This document shows, in pieces, positions 29,425 to 38,443 of a stretch of DNA of 64,000 nt. Origin of the DNA: Limisphaerales bacterium. Its GTDB lineage: Bacteria; Verrucomicrobiota; Verrucomicrobiia; Limisphaerales; UBA1100. Positions within the stretch are counted from its first letter, which is position 1. Each line of letters opens with the position of its first letter. Where the stretch lies: the NCBI GenBank assembly GCA_014382585.1, contig JACNJL010000041.1, forward strand, positions 1 to 64,000. Direction: 5' to 3'. The notes beneath the pieces are model-generated. The model was not told the DNA's origin, made no database searches, and saw nothing but the letters and a program-made list of their open reading frames with translations. Made by a program: the position numbers and the translations under genes.

Positions 29425-30063
29425 ATGGCTGAATTTGTTCCGTTTCGATTGGGTGTGCTCGGTTCGGGCGGGGGCTCGAACTTTGGGGCAATTGTGGAAT
29501 CGTGCCAAAACGGGGCCCTTTCAACCGTGCAGGCAAGCGTGGCGGTGGTATTAAGCGATGTGGAAAAGGCGTTAATTTTGGAACGGGCGCGGGATGTGGA
29601 GGTGAATTGCACGCACATTGCGCCGGGGAATTTTCGCACCAAGCTGGATGACGCAGCGGAAGCCGCTTATATAAAGGCGCTTAATGATGTGGAGGTGGAC
29701 TTGGTGGTGCTCGCGGGGTTTATGCGGGTTTTGAAGGGGGAGTTTTTGCGGGCGTTTGAGGGGCGGGTGGTAAATGTGCATCCGTCGCTGCTGCCGGCAT
29801 TTCCGGGGTTGGAAGCGTGGAAACAGGCACTGGATCACGGGGTGAAGGTGACGGGGGCAACGGTCCATTTTGTGGATCAGGGGGTGGATAGCGGCGCAAT
29901 TATTGCCCAAAAATCGGTGCCGGTGCTGGATGATGACACACCGGGAACCTTGCATAAACGCATTCACGGCGCGGAACATCGGATTTACCCCGAGGCCATT
30001 GCGGCGATTGCGCGGGGGGAAATCGCATTGCGCGGGCGCGGCACGATCAAGGTTGCGCGATGA
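29425..30063 (+). CDS. purN: Phosphoribosylglycinamide formyltransferase
   Basis: Transfers a formyl group from 10-formyltetrahydrofolate to GAR in purine synthesis. The 212-residue product has GVLGSGGGSNFGAI at the phosphate loop, LAGFMRVL, the catalytic VNVHPSLLPAFPG (Asn and His), TVHFVDQGVDSGAII with the catalytic Asp, and a C-terminal ARGEI. ATG 29425 is chosen over an upstream in-frame start that adds an unrelated hexapeptide. Its stop overlaps the start of a 49-residue protein by four bases (ATGA). Confidence 0.95.
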   Translation: MAEFVPFRLGVLGSGGGSNFGAIVESCQNGALSTVQASVAVVLSDVEKALILERARDVEVNCTHIAPGNFRTKLDDAAEAAYIKALNDVEVDLVVLAGFMRVLKGEFLRAFEGRVVNVHPSLLPAFPGLEAWKQALDHGVKVTGATVHFVDQGVDSGAIIAQKSVPVLDDDTPGTLHKRIHGAEHRIYPEAIAAIARGEIALRGRGTIKVAR

Positions 30064-30209
30064 AAAATCGGGTTAAAAAATCAAAGAAAAAGATCGCTTT
30101 TCCGCGGCGACGGTGGCAGATCAACCCGTCCACGCGAGTGGAGGAGTCTTCCAAGCGCTATTCCCGCCCGAAAGCGAAAGTGCAAGCTCGGCGATTATTA
30201 GATGACTAA
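30060..30209 (+). CDS. 49-residue basic protein of unknown function, between purN and hisG
   Basis: The ATG at 30060 overlaps the purN stop (ATGA), and the stop TAA (30207-30209) lies inside the first codons of hisG, so all three genes are translationally interlocked. The peptide has a Lys-rich head, then PRRRWQINPSTRVEESSKRYSRPKAK, a patterned sequence rather than random codons. There is no membrane segment. The arrangement with overlaps on both sides supports a real gene. I do not recognise the family; RNA or ribosome binding is a guess from charge. Confidence 0.62.
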   Translation: MKNRVKKSKKKIAFPRRRWQINPSTRVEESSKRYSRPKAKVQARRLLDD

Positions 30210-31092
30210 AAGCAACAAAAACAAAATTTTGAAATTCGGTTTACCGAAAGGCAGCTTGCAAGATGCCACGGTTGAAAAGCTGGCGAAGGCGGGTTGGAAT
30301 GTATCCATCAGCAGCCGCTCGTACATTCCCGTAGTGGACGACAGCGAGTTGGAAATCCGCACCATCCGCGCACAGGAGATGAGCGTTTATGTGGAGCGCG
30401 GCTATTTGGATTGCGGCATCACGGGGCTGGATTGGATTGAGGAAAACAATTCCAAGGTGCACGAGGTGGGCGAGTTTTTGTTTAGCAAAGCCACGCGTCG
30501 TCCGGCGCGCTGGGTTTTGGCGGTGCCGGATAAATCCAAAATCAAATCGGTCAAGGATCTGCAAGGCAAACGCATCGCCACAGAAGTAGTGGGGCTCACC
30601 AAGCGTTGGCTGAAAAAGAACGGCGTCAAAGCCGAGGTGGAATTTTCCTGGGGCGCCACCGAAGTGAAGGCACACGAATTAGTGGACGCGATCGTGGAGG
30701 TAACCGAAACCGGCAGCAGCCTCCGCGCGAATAATCTACGCATCGTGGAGGAATTAATGAGCAGCACGCCGCGATTGATCGCCAACAAAAATGCTTGGAA
30801 AAACAAGTGGAAGCGCCAGAAGATTGAAACGATGGCGATGCTGCTGCGCGGCGCACTGGATGCCGAGGCGATGGTGGGCTTAAAGTTGAACATCAAACAG
30901 GCCAACCTCTCCAAAGTTTTAGGAAAATTGCCCGCGCTACGAAATCCAACCATCAACGAACTCAGCCAAACCGGCTGGGTAGCGGTGGACACGGTGATCG
31001 AAGAACACGTGGCCCGCGAAATAATTCCCAGCCTCAAAGCGGCTGGCGCAGAAGGAATTATTGAATATCCACTGAATAAAGTGGTATATTAA
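30202..31092 (+). CDS. hisG: ATP phosphoribosyltransferase, long form
   Basis: The first enzyme of histidine synthesis joins ATP and PRPP and is feedback inhibited by histidine. The 296-residue product is the long form: catalytic domain with FGLPKGSLQDAT, LDCGITGLDWI and the PRPP loop VDAIVEVTETGSSLRAN, then the ACT-like regulatory domain (about 225-296). The long form does not need HisZ. It begins eight bases inside the preceding small gene. Confidence 0.94.
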   Translation: MTKSNKNKILKFGLPKGSLQDATVEKLAKAGWNVSISSRSYIPVVDDSELEIRTIRAQEMSVYVERGYLDCGITGLDWIEENNSKVHEVGEFLFSKATRRPARWVLAVPDKSKIKSVKDLQGKRIATEVVGLTKRWLKKNGVKAEVEFSWGATEVKAHELVDAIVEVTETGSSLRANNLRIVEELMSSTPRLIANKNAWKNKWKRQKIETMAMLLRGALDAEAMVGLKLNIKQANLSKVLGKLPALRNPTINELSQTGWVAVDTVIEEHVAREIIPSLKAAGAEGIIEYPLNKVVY

Positions 31093-31126
31093 CCCTTCTC
31101 ACAGACAGACAAGAAGAGACAAAAAC

Positions 31127-31228
31127 ATGGGATCGTTAAAGAAACGACGCAAATCCAAAATCAACAAGCACAAGCGGCGCAAGGCCTCACGGGCCAACCG
31201 TCACAAGAAGCGTAAGTGGCAAAAGTAG
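31127..31228 (+). CDS. 33-residue bS22/AURKAIP1-COX24-like ribosomal mini-protein
   Basis: ATG 31127 to TAG 31226-31228 gives a 33-residue peptide starting MGSLKKRRKSKINKHKRRK, with more than half Lys or Arg. This is the layout of the very small AURKAIP1/COX24 domain proteins known from actinobacteria as ribosomal protein bS22 (MGSVIKKRRKRM..KKHRK) and related to mitochondrial mS38. It lies 34 bases after hisG; no strong Shine-Dalgarno is visible (AAGAAGAGAC, 31111-31120). Genes this short are easily missed. The family call is by eye from the pattern MGS-KKRRK-K-NKHKRRK. Confidence 0.78.
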   Translation: MGSLKKRRKSKINKHKRRKASRANRHKKRKWQK

Positions 31229-31302
31229 GTTAACCCCTGCGCCCTTGCAATTCGCCCAACCGGGCGTGCTCCAATTGCCCTAATATAACGGGTCTGATTA
31301 AC

Positions 31303-33057
31303 ATGATGAATCGAAACCAATTCATGGTCTTCGCAGGTACACTCGTGCTTGCAGCCTGCGCCGGCCCCGTCAAGATGCCCAGCGAAGAAGCCCCCCCTTC
31401 AACCGCAGAGCTGCAGCCAAGCCAACTGATTGCCGAACCTGCCCCGCCAACGGCGAAACCCGATGCCGAAGCGAAGCGGATCGCCGAAGATGCGGCTATT
31501 GAACGCCGGATCCGTTCGATGGCGCATTACGCAGCCGCCACAGCCGCAATGGAGCGGGGCGAAAGCGCGGTGGCGATGGAAGAATTTGAACAGGCTGCCT
31601 TGGCAGATCCCGCAAACGAAAAAATTGTGCTCGAAGTGGTGCGCATGTTGCTGGCCCAAAAGAAATTCGACAAGGTGCTCGCGCTCTTGGTTAAAGCGAC
31701 TGCTAACCCAGACGCGTCCGCCAAGGTGCACACACTGCTCGCAGTGACCTACGCACAAAAAGGGAAACTTGACTTGGCCCGCATAGCCGCCGAAGGCGCT
31801 ATTCGCATGGCCCCGGATTCCATCCTCGGCTACAAAACATTAATTCAAGTTTACCAAAAAGAAATGAATGGTGGCGCCAAGCGCCTGCCTCAAATCCGCA
31901 AGACCCTCGATCAGGCCTTTGCCCAAAAGAAACCCGACATCACATTTCAGGTCGAACTGGCACTCATGGCCGGCGGTTATTTACAAATCGATAAAACTGC
32001 TGCGGAAGAACTCAAGCCACGCATCCGCAAGCTGCTGGATGCGGCGTGGGCCAGTAAACCGACTGTCCCCTTGATGATTGAGCAAATCGGCCGAGGTTAC
32101 CGTATGATCGATGCCCGTAAAGAAGCGGCGGTGGTGACTCAAGAATTACTAAAAGCCTTACCCGGCAACCCGGCCGTGCTAATGCAGTTGGCACAGGATT
32201 TAATTATCGCAGGCAAGATTAAGGAAGGCCGAATGCACCTTGAGGCAATTCTTAAGAAGAACCCCAATTCATGGCGTGCCCACCAACTGCTTGCCGCGGT
32301 GGCAATGGATGAAGACGAATTCGCAACAGCCGCCCAACATTATCGTGCGGCAATCAAGCTCAATTCCCGAATCGAGCAACTGTATTTTGATCTGATTTCC
32401 GCATTGCTCTCGGACGACAAAAGTGATGAGGGGCAAAAGGTGTTGGATATGGTGAAACGGAAATTTAAGCCGAATTTTTTGCAGGCTTATTTCGCGGCGA
32501 TGATCGCTTTGGAAAAACGGGATTTCAATCAAGCATTGGATGACTTGCGCCGTGCCGAATCGATCGCAAAAAATGCTGATCCCACACGCCTCAATCACAT
32601 TCTTTATTTCCAATTGGGAACCACTGCCGAGCGTGCCGGAAAAATTGAAATTGCCGAAAAATATTTCCGGCAATCAATTGAGAAAAATCCGGAATATGCA
32701 ACCGCGTTAAATTATCTCGGATATATGTGGGCCGATCGCGGTGAAAAACTTGATGAAGCAATCGAACTGATTGATCGAGCACTCAAGCTCAGCCCCGATA
32801 ACGGTGCATATCTTGACAGCCGTGCGTGGGCACTCTTCAAGCAGGGCAAATTCAAGGAAGCGCTCACGTGGCAACTCAAGGCGCTCAAACACACCGAGGG
32901 CGATGATGCTGAAATTTTCCTTCACCTTGGCGAAATGTATTTGAAATTGAAGCAGCCAAAAGAGGCCCGCGGATACCTTGAGAAAGCCGCTGCCATTAAA
33001 GACACTGAACCAGACGTGAAACAGCGCATTCAGGATGTGCTTAAACAACTTCCCTAA
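31303..33057 (+). CDS. TPR-repeat lipoprotein
   Basis: The 584-residue product has a lipoprotein signal (FAGTLVLAACAG, acceptor Cys near residue 19-20), a Pro/Glu/Ala-rich linker and then many tetratricopeptide repeats to the end. Clear examples are AMERGESAVAMEEFEQAALADPANEKIV, KIEIAEKYFRQSIEKNPEYATALNYLGYM and LDEAIELIDRALKLSPDNGAYLDSRAWALFKQGKF. It should be an outer-membrane- or periplasm-anchored scaffold. Two adjacent ATGs (31303, 31306) can serve as starts. It is followed by the DUF2203 gene and the ABC/Gld-like operon. Confidence 0.88.
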   Translation: MMNRNQFMVFAGTLVLAACAGPVKMPSEEAPPSTAELQPSQLIAEPAPPTAKPDAEAKRIAEDAAIERRIRSMAHYAAATAAMERGESAVAMEEFEQAALADPANEKIVLEVVRMLLAQKKFDKVLALLVKATANPDASAKVHTLLAVTYAQKGKLDLARIAAEGAIRMAPDSILGYKTLIQVYQKEMNGGAKRLPQIRKTLDQAFAQKKPDITFQVELALMAGGYLQIDKTAAEELKPRIRKLLDAAWASKPTVPLMIEQIGRGYRMIDARKEAAVVTQELLKALPGNPAVLMQLAQDLIIAGKIKEGRMHLEAILKKNPNSWRAHQLLAAVAMDEDEFATAAQHYRAAIKLNSRIEQLYFDLISALLSDDKSDEGQKVLDMVKRKFKPNFLQAYFAAMIALEKRDFNQALDDLRRAESIAKNADPTRLNHILYFQLGTTAERAGKIEIAEKYFRQSIEKNPEYATALNYLGYMWADRGEKLDEAIELIDRALKLSPDNGAYLDSRAWALFKQGKFKEALTWQLKALKHTEGDDAEIFLHLGEMYLKLKQPKEARGYLEKAAAIKDTEPDVKQRIQDVLKQLP

Positions 33058-33066
33058 CGCAGACTG

Positions 33067-33467
33067 ATGCCTCTGCAGTTTACCCGGCACTATACTCTGC
33101 CCGAAGCTCGCGAAATGCTCCCCACACTTCGTGAGTGGTTTGCGGAACTCGATGAGGTGACTCCCCTTATTCATCAATCCGAACAATCCTTTGAGCCCCG
33201 CTTGGCCGCCGGCGAAGATCTCGGAGGGCAGGGGGTTGTTGAATGGGCCAAAAACCTACGGCGCGTTCATGAAGTGCTGCGTGAATTTCAAGCGCGCGAA
33301 ATTCAATTGAAGGATGTGGCGCGCGGGCTCGTCGATTTCCCTGCGATTCTTGACGAACGCGAGGTCTTTCTCTGCTGGGAAAAACCGAAATGAACATTAC
33401 CCACTGGCACGACATCGACACGGGTTTTGCCGGGCGAAAACCATTGTGGGAGGTCCGCGAGGATTGA
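33067..33467 (+). pseudogene. DUF2203 protein gene with an apparent -1 frameshift near 33380
   Basis: The first frame (33067-33393, 108 residues) has the DUF2203 pattern: YTLPEAREMLPTLREWF near the start and LVDFPAILDEREVFLCWE near the end. It then stops at TGA 33391-33393. The missing family C-terminus (WHxxxxGFAGRxPL) is present in the -1 frame: reading GAA AAA ACC GAA ATG gives MNITHWHDIDTGFAGRKPLWEVRED up to TGA 33465-33467. The switch falls on an A5 run (about 33381-33385). One extra A would restore a full protein of about 132 residues. It may be a real mutation, a homopolymer sequencing error or programmed slippage. Confidence 0.82.
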
Positions 33468-33490
33468 CACAAGGGCGGGTAACGTATAAA
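33464..33490 (+). promoter_or_regulatory. Sigma-70-like promoter for the ABC/Gld operon
   Basis: Perfect -35 TTGACA (33464-33469), then TATAAA (33485-33490) after 15 bases. It is 35 bases upstream of the ATPase start and overlaps the stop of the restored DUF2203 frame. The spacing is shorter than ideal; a 16-17 base spacing gives ATAAAA or TAAAAG. Confidence 0.55.
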
Positions 33491-33524
33491 AGGCCTCCCG
33501 ATTTTTTCCGACATCGCAGATACT

Positions 33525-34262
33525 ATGATTAAGGTAAAAAACCTCCGCAAAACTTTTGGCGCCAACGTCGCCGTGGACAGCATCAGCTTCAACGTGAAGC
33601 AGGGCGAAGTGCTTGGCTTTCTCGGCCCCAATGGCGCGGGGAAATCCACTACGATGCGCATGATTACCGGTTACCTTGTGCCCGATGAAGGCAGTGTGAC
33701 GGTTGGCGAATTCGACATCGTCGAATCCCCCGCAAGCGCCAAGTCGCTCATTGGTTATCTGCCGGAAAATGCACCCAGCTACCCGGACATGACCGTGCAG
33801 GCTTTCCTGCGCTTCACAGCGGAAATCCGCGCCCTCACAGGCATGGCGCGAGACAAGGCAGTGGACGGCGCCATCGATACGTGCTCGTTGCAGCCTGTTC
33901 GGCATCAGAGCATTGACACGCTTTCCAAAGGCTTCCGCCACCGCACTTGCCTTGCGCAATCTCTACTGCACGAACCCGAAGTGCTGGTGCTCGATGAACC
34001 GACTGACGGCCTCGACCCCAACCAAAAACGCGAAGCCCGCCAACTCATCAAGCGATTGGGTGAAACGAAGGCGGTGATTTTTTCCACGCATATTTTGGAG
34101 GAAGTGGACGCCGCCTGCTCGCGCGCCATCATCATCAACAACGGTGGGATCGTAGCCAACGGCACGCCGGACGAATTAAAACAAAAAACCAAGTCCGGTC
34201 GGCTGGATGACCTGTTCCGTGAACTCACCATGAGCGACACCCAAACAAAGGAGGCAGCTTAA
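33525..34262 (+). CDS. ABC transporter ATP-binding protein, GldA-like
   Basis: The 245-residue ATPase has Walker A GPNGAGKST (34-42), a signature that reads LSKGFRHR instead of LSGGQ, Walker B VLVLDEPTDGLDP and the switch THILEEVD. The LSKGFRQR-type signature is usual for ATPases of ABC-2 systems such as GldA and NosF. It is followed by the permease/GldG fusion after an adjacent ATG, so together they should form one complex. Its role (export, cell-envelope or gliding-like function) cannot be set from sequence. Confidence 0.92.
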   Translation: MIKVKNLRKTFGANVAVDSISFNVKQGEVLGFLGPNGAGKSTTMRMITGYLVPDEGSVTVGEFDIVESPASAKSLIGYLPENAPSYPDMTVQAFLRFTAEIRALTGMARDKAVDGAIDTCSLQPVRHQSIDTLSKGFRHRTCLAQSLLHEPEVLVLDEPTDGLDPNQKREARQLIKRLGETKAVIFSTHILEEVDAACSRAIIINNGGIVANGTPDELKQKTKSGRLDDLFRELTMSDTQTKEAA

Positions 34263-37133
34263 ATGAACTCCCCTTTTCGAAATGTTCTCACCCTCGCCAA
34301 GCGCGAGTTCACCGGGTACTTCGCTACGCCGGTGGCTTATGTGTTCCTCGTCATCTTTTTGCTGATGACCGGTTTCTTCACGTTCATGCTGGGCATGGAT
34401 TTGTTCGACCGTAATCAAGCCTCGCTGGAATCCTTTTTCACCTGGCATCCTTGGCTGTATTTATTTCTCGTGCCCGCAGTGGCAATGCGGTTGTGGTCGG
34501 AAGAAAAACGGACCGGCACCCTTGAGCTGCTACTCACACTCCCGATTACCGCCTGGCAGGCGGTGCTGGCAAAATTCCTGGCCTCGTGGGCATTCCTCGT
34601 TTTGGCGTTGGCATTAACATTCCCGGTTTGGATAACGGTTAACAAGCTCGGCTCGCCAGACAACGGTGCGATTTTTTGTGCCTACGTGGGCAGCGCATTA
34701 ATGGCCGGCGCATATCTCGCCATCGGTTGCATGACCTCCGCCCTTACGCGCAATCAAGTGGTTAGCTTTATCCTGTCGGTGGTGGTTTGCCTCTTTACCA
34801 TTTTGGCCGGCTTTGCGCCGGTAACCAACTTTATGACCGGCTTGTTTCCCAACAGCCCGGGCGTCGTGGAGTTCGTGGCCAATCTTAGTGTCATCACTCA
34901 TTTCGAATATTTCCAACGGGGCGTGCTCGATTTTCGTGACCTGGTATTTTTTGGTTCGGTGATTATTTTCGCCCTGTTTGTCACAGGCATCATTGTCCGC
35001 AACGCGCAAGAGTCGCGAACGGCAGGTAATTTTTCCTACTCCCTTGGTTTCTGTGGGCTAGGGGCACTCATCCTGATCGCGGCCAACGCGATGACGGCGC
35101 AACTCCGCTGGAAGGCTGATCTGACTGAGGGGAATATTTATTCATTGTCCAAAGGCACCGAGCGGATTCTGTTGCGCCTAAACGATGATCGTGGCGGGGA
35201 GCCGGACGCCTTCAAGTTGGAGATGCGTTTATATCAAACCAGCGACCAGCGAGTACCCAACAATTTGTCCCGCTACGCAAAGCGCGTGGAGGATATGCTA
35301 AAGGAATACGTGGGGCTTGCGAGTAACATGTCGAAAGGCGGCAACGAGTCCCTGATTCTTCATCGGATCAATGTGCAGCCCGATTCTCCCGAGGAAGATC
35401 AGGCCATGAAGGATAATATCGAGAAATTTCCTATCGGCCCGGAAGAATTTGCTTATCTTGGGCTATCACTCAGCTATGCCGACCGCACCGAAAAAGTAGA
35501 ATTACTAGTCTCCACTCAAACTCAAAGTGGGCGCTCCATGTCGCTTCGTTCTGAAGTAACGTTGGAATATGAAATTTCCCACGCGATTACCCGTTTATTA
35601 AAATCAGAAGACGTCCGGGTGGTCATTGGAGTTATGGCGCCACCCACTGTTCAGGTGATGGGCGGCTTACCGCATGGCATCCCGCCACAAATGGCCATGC
35701 AACGCGGTATGGAGCCAAGACCGCCGTGGGCACTAATCCGCTTGTTGCAACGTGAATACGATGAAGTGCGCGCCGTAGATTTTAACTCCGGCATTTCACG
35801 CAACGATCAAAGCGAAGAGCAATCGCTCGTTGAGAGCGACATCGACATGCTGTTGGTCATTCATCCGCAAAACATCAGCGAACGAGCGCAATTCGCTATC
35901 GACCAATACGTGCTTAATGGCGGAAAGGTGGTCGCCTTTCTCGATCCTTTTTATGGGCTTTCCGCCGGAGCGATGGGCGGTCGCGGCCCTGCGGACAGCT
36001 CTTCCACGCTCAGTAAGTTGCTCCCCGCGTGGGGACTGAATTTTGATAATTCACACATCTTGGCTGATATGGATAACCCGTTTCGACCGGATCCACGTGA
36101 ATCAGAAGTGTGGCCAACATTGGTGGAGTTGTCCGGGAAAAGCCACAGCCAATCTGAAGTTATCACACAGAATTTGGGCACAGTGAGCGTGCTGCACGTT
36201 GGCTCGTTTACCGGCAAGGCGGCAGACAAGGGGCTAACCCAGGTCAACCTCTTGAACAGCTCGACCAACGCCATGCAGCTCAACACAAAGACACCCGCCG
36301 GCACTGCCACTAATGCCACGGCCATCCTTCCAAGAGCCCCATTTACCGCCGCCCAAAACAAGATTGCCCGCACGTTTAAAGGCGGCGGGAAATCCAGCGT
36401 GTTGGCCGTGAAACTCACGGGCAATTTTACCACCGCTTTCCCGCAAGGCGATCCTGAAGCCATACCGCCCGCAGATGCCAACGCGACTGTGCCGAAAGAT
36501 GCCTCCCTGAAATCCGTGCGCGAAAACGCTTTGCCGGTGGTCGTGTTGGTGGGAGATGTGGATTTGCTGAATGACCAATTAGCAGCCCAACCGATGAGGG
36601 ATGCCTTCGGCCAGTTCGTCGGATTTCGCTACAGCAACCTCACTTTTGTGATGAATCTGGCAGATTACCTTACCGGCGATGAGGATCTCATCCGCGTCCG
36701 CAGTCAATCCCAGCGAGATCGGCCATTGGAGTTGCTCGATCGTATGCTAGAAAAGGCTACTCGCCGCGTGCAAAAAGACATTGATTTGCTGCAGAAAGAA
36801 CTCGAAACCGCCAAAAAGAAAGTTCGGGAAATTGAAGAAAAAGTTAATGAACAGGTTCGCCAACTCATGGCGAGCGGCGGCGGTCAATTGCAGATTAGCG
36901 AAGCTGACGTTAAAAAATTAAAGGACATGGAGACCGAAGAGAAAGCGGCTGAAGACAAAGCGCGCAAAACAATTCGCGAAAAAAAACGTGAGTTGCGGGA
37001 GGAAATCAACGCGCTGAAATTCCGCATCAAGTGGGCCAATATTCTCATCATGCCGGCGCTTGTAGCGCTTTTTGGCTTGTTCGTTGCCGTCACCCAGTCC
37101 AAACGTTCTAAACGTTCGGTAACTTTATCATGA
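34263..37133 (+). CDS. Fused GldF-GldG-type ABC-2 permease and periplasmic auxiliary protein
   Basis: The 956-residue product joins two parts that are separate genes in gliding Bacteroidetes. Residues 1-245 form a six-helix ABC-2 permease (LAKREFTGYFATPVAYVFLVIF, WSEEKRTGTLELLLTLPIT). A further membrane segment near 258-280 leads into a GldG-like domain (about 285-720) with RWKADLTEGNIYSLSKGTERILLRL, LEYEISHAITRLL and LVIHPQNISERAQFAIDQYVLNGG. A Lys/Glu-rich coiled coil (about 815-930) precedes a final membrane helix near 930-950. The DUF4340 gene overlaps its stop by four bases. The operon order ATPase, GldFG, DUF4340 is well known in several phyla without a settled function. Confidence 0.88.
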   Translation: MNSPFRNVLTLAKREFTGYFATPVAYVFLVIFLLMTGFFTFMLGMDLFDRNQASLESFFTWHPWLYLFLVPAVAMRLWSEEKRTGTLELLLTLPITAWQAVLAKFLASWAFLVLALALTFPVWITVNKLGSPDNGAIFCAYVGSALMAGAYLAIGCMTSALTRNQVVSFILSVVVCLFTILAGFAPVTNFMTGLFPNSPGVVEFVANLSVITHFEYFQRGVLDFRDLVFFGSVIIFALFVTGIIVRNAQESRTAGNFSYSLGFCGLGALILIAANAMTAQLRWKADLTEGNIYSLSKGTERILLRLNDDRGGEPDAFKLEMRLYQTSDQRVPNNLSRYAKRVEDMLKEYVGLASNMSKGGNESLILHRINVQPDSPEEDQAMKDNIEKFPIGPEEFAYLGLSLSYADRTEKVELLVSTQTQSGRSMSLRSEVTLEYEISHAITRLLKSEDVRVVIGVMAPPTVQVMGGLPHGIPPQMAMQRGMEPRPPWALIRLLQREYDEVRAVDFNSGISRNDQSEEQSLVESDIDMLLVIHPQNISERAQFAIDQYVLNGGKVVAFLDPFYGLSAGAMGGRGPADSSSTLSKLLPAWGLNFDNSHILADMDNPFRPDPRESEVWPTLVELSGKSHSQSEVITQNLGTVSVLHVGSFTGKAADKGLTQVNLLNSSTNAMQLNTKTPAGTATNATAILPRAPFTAAQNKIARTFKGGGKSSVLAVKLTGNFTTAFPQGDPEAIPPADANATVPKDASLKSVRENALPVVVLVGDVDLLNDQLAAQPMRDAFGQFVGFRYSNLTFVMNLADYLTGDEDLIRVRSQSQRDRPLELLDRMLEKATRRVQKDIDLLQKELETAKKKVREIEEKVNEQVRQLMASGGGQLQISEADVKKLKDMETEEKAAEDKARKTIREKKRELREEINALKFRIKWANILIMPALVALFGLFVAVTQSKRSKRSVTLS

Positions 37134-38365
37134 AGACCAAACAATTAATTTCAATGGTGGCGCTATTGGTCGTCACGATTGCGGGCTATCTGATTTTCAG
37201 CCCCAGTAGCGAGTCCGCCTCGGCTATTGACAGCAACGTAGGCGACGAACCAATGGCTGACTTAAATATCGGCAGCATCGCCGCAATCTCCATTGCGGCC
37301 GACGGAGAAAACGGAATTTCCACATTACGCGTGGAGAAAAAACTGGGCAATTGGGTGGTTGCCCAACGGGGTGGATATCCCGCGGACACCAGTCGCATAG
37401 AAGGATTGGTTAAAAATCTGATCGCAATGAAAATTCTGCGGCGCGTTCCTGCGAGTAAAAGTCAACTGGACCGACTGCACCTTAAGGAGCCCGGCACGGG
37501 CAAAACGGCGGCTACCCGGATTGAGTTTTTCGCGGCGGATGGCAAATCCATCAAAATCGTTCACCTTGGCAAAGAGTTGAGCGCTCCGGGCGGCGAGGAG
37601 AACACTTCAGCTCTGGGAGGTGGCGGCAATTATCCGGATCGCCGTTTCATCATGCTTGATGCCAAGCCGGCAAGCGCGGCGGTTGTCGATCAAACATTCA
37701 GCAACGCAAACGCCGTCCCTTCAGACTGGATTAACCGTACGGATTTTTTTGATGTAAAGAACGTGCTCACACTCGCCGTGGATTACCCCGGAACCGAAGC
37801 CACCAATTCCTGGAAACTCACTCGGGAAAACACCGCCACCAATTGGACGCTCGTGGCCGCCCGCGAAGGGGAGGCGCTGGATCAAAGCAAGCTCAATTCT
37901 TTGGGCCAGCCATTTCAGTCGCCCACGTTTAATGATGTCCTTATTGGCGACGCGGCCGCTGCCTCGATTAGCACGAATGCCACCCGCATCACATTAGGCA
38001 CTGAAGATCACTTCACCTACACCATCTCCCTTGGCAAACCAAATGAAGGCGGGGATTTCCCGATGCGGCTTGCGGTTTCCGCTAAACTTCCCGAGAAACG
38101 CATCCCCACCAAAGATGAAAAGCCCAACGCCGCCGCCAACCTCGATCTTCAATGGCTTAACCAACAACGACAACTCAAAATCCGGCTGGCCCTTCACCAA
38201 TCTTACTCCGGCGAATACTGGACATATCTTGTCCCCGGCTACACAATTACTGACTTGCTGAAAAAACGCAGCGAATTGATGGCTCCTAAGCCCACCCTGC
38301 CGCCACTTGGACCGTTACTGCCCGGGCCGCCAAGCCTAACGCCAATTCCCCCGAACGATCCTTAA
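37130..38365 (+). CDS. DUF4340 membrane-anchored protein
   Basis: The 411-residue product has an N-terminal signal anchor (TKQLISMVALLVVTIAGYLIF) and then a beta-rich exterior. It contains LRVEKKLGNWVVAQRGGYPADTSRIEGLVKNLIAMKI, which is the DUF4340 signature, repeated more weakly around 225-300. The end is Pro-rich. It overlaps the GldFG gene by four bases (ATGA). In many bacteria DUF4340 follows GldG-like genes, so it is taken as the third part of that complex. No enzyme motif is seen. Confidence 0.87.
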   Translation: MKTKQLISMVALLVVTIAGYLIFSPSSESASAIDSNVGDEPMADLNIGSIAAISIAADGENGISTLRVEKKLGNWVVAQRGGYPADTSRIEGLVKNLIAMKILRRVPASKSQLDRLHLKEPGTGKTAATRIEFFAADGKSIKIVHLGKELSAPGGEENTSALGGGGNYPDRRFIMLDAKPASAAVVDQTFSNANAVPSDWINRTDFFDVKNVLTLAVDYPGTEATNSWKLTRENTATNWTLVAAREGEALDQSKLNSLGQPFQSPTFNDVLIGDAAAASISTNATRITLGTEDHFTYTISLGKPNEGGDFPMRLAVSAKLPEKRIPTKDEKPNAAANLDLQWLNQQRQLKIRLALHQSYSGEYWTYLVPGYTITDLLKKRSELMAPKPTLPPLGPLLPGPPSLTPIPPNDP

Positions 38366-38393
38366 ACGTTAACATTTTTCTTCGATGCCCGCA

Positions 38394-38422
38394 TTGACAG
38401 GCGGTACATTTAGTGGTTTATT
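38394..38422 (+). promoter_or_regulatory. Sigma-70-like promoter for the coiled-coil gene group
   Basis: Perfect -35 TTGACA (38394-38399) and TTTATT (38417-38422) after 17 bases, 22 bases upstream of the ATG at 38444, with AGAGGA (38431-38436) as ribosome binding site. Confidence 0.5.
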
Positions 38423-38443
38423 TGTGAAGCAGAGGAACGCGAT

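Noticed and set aside
33380-33393. Programmed -1 frameshift signal
   Set aside because: The A5 run could slip, but no canonical X XXY YYZ heptamer in frame and no clear downstream pseudoknot; a mutation or sequencing error is simpler, so it is reported as a frameshift only.
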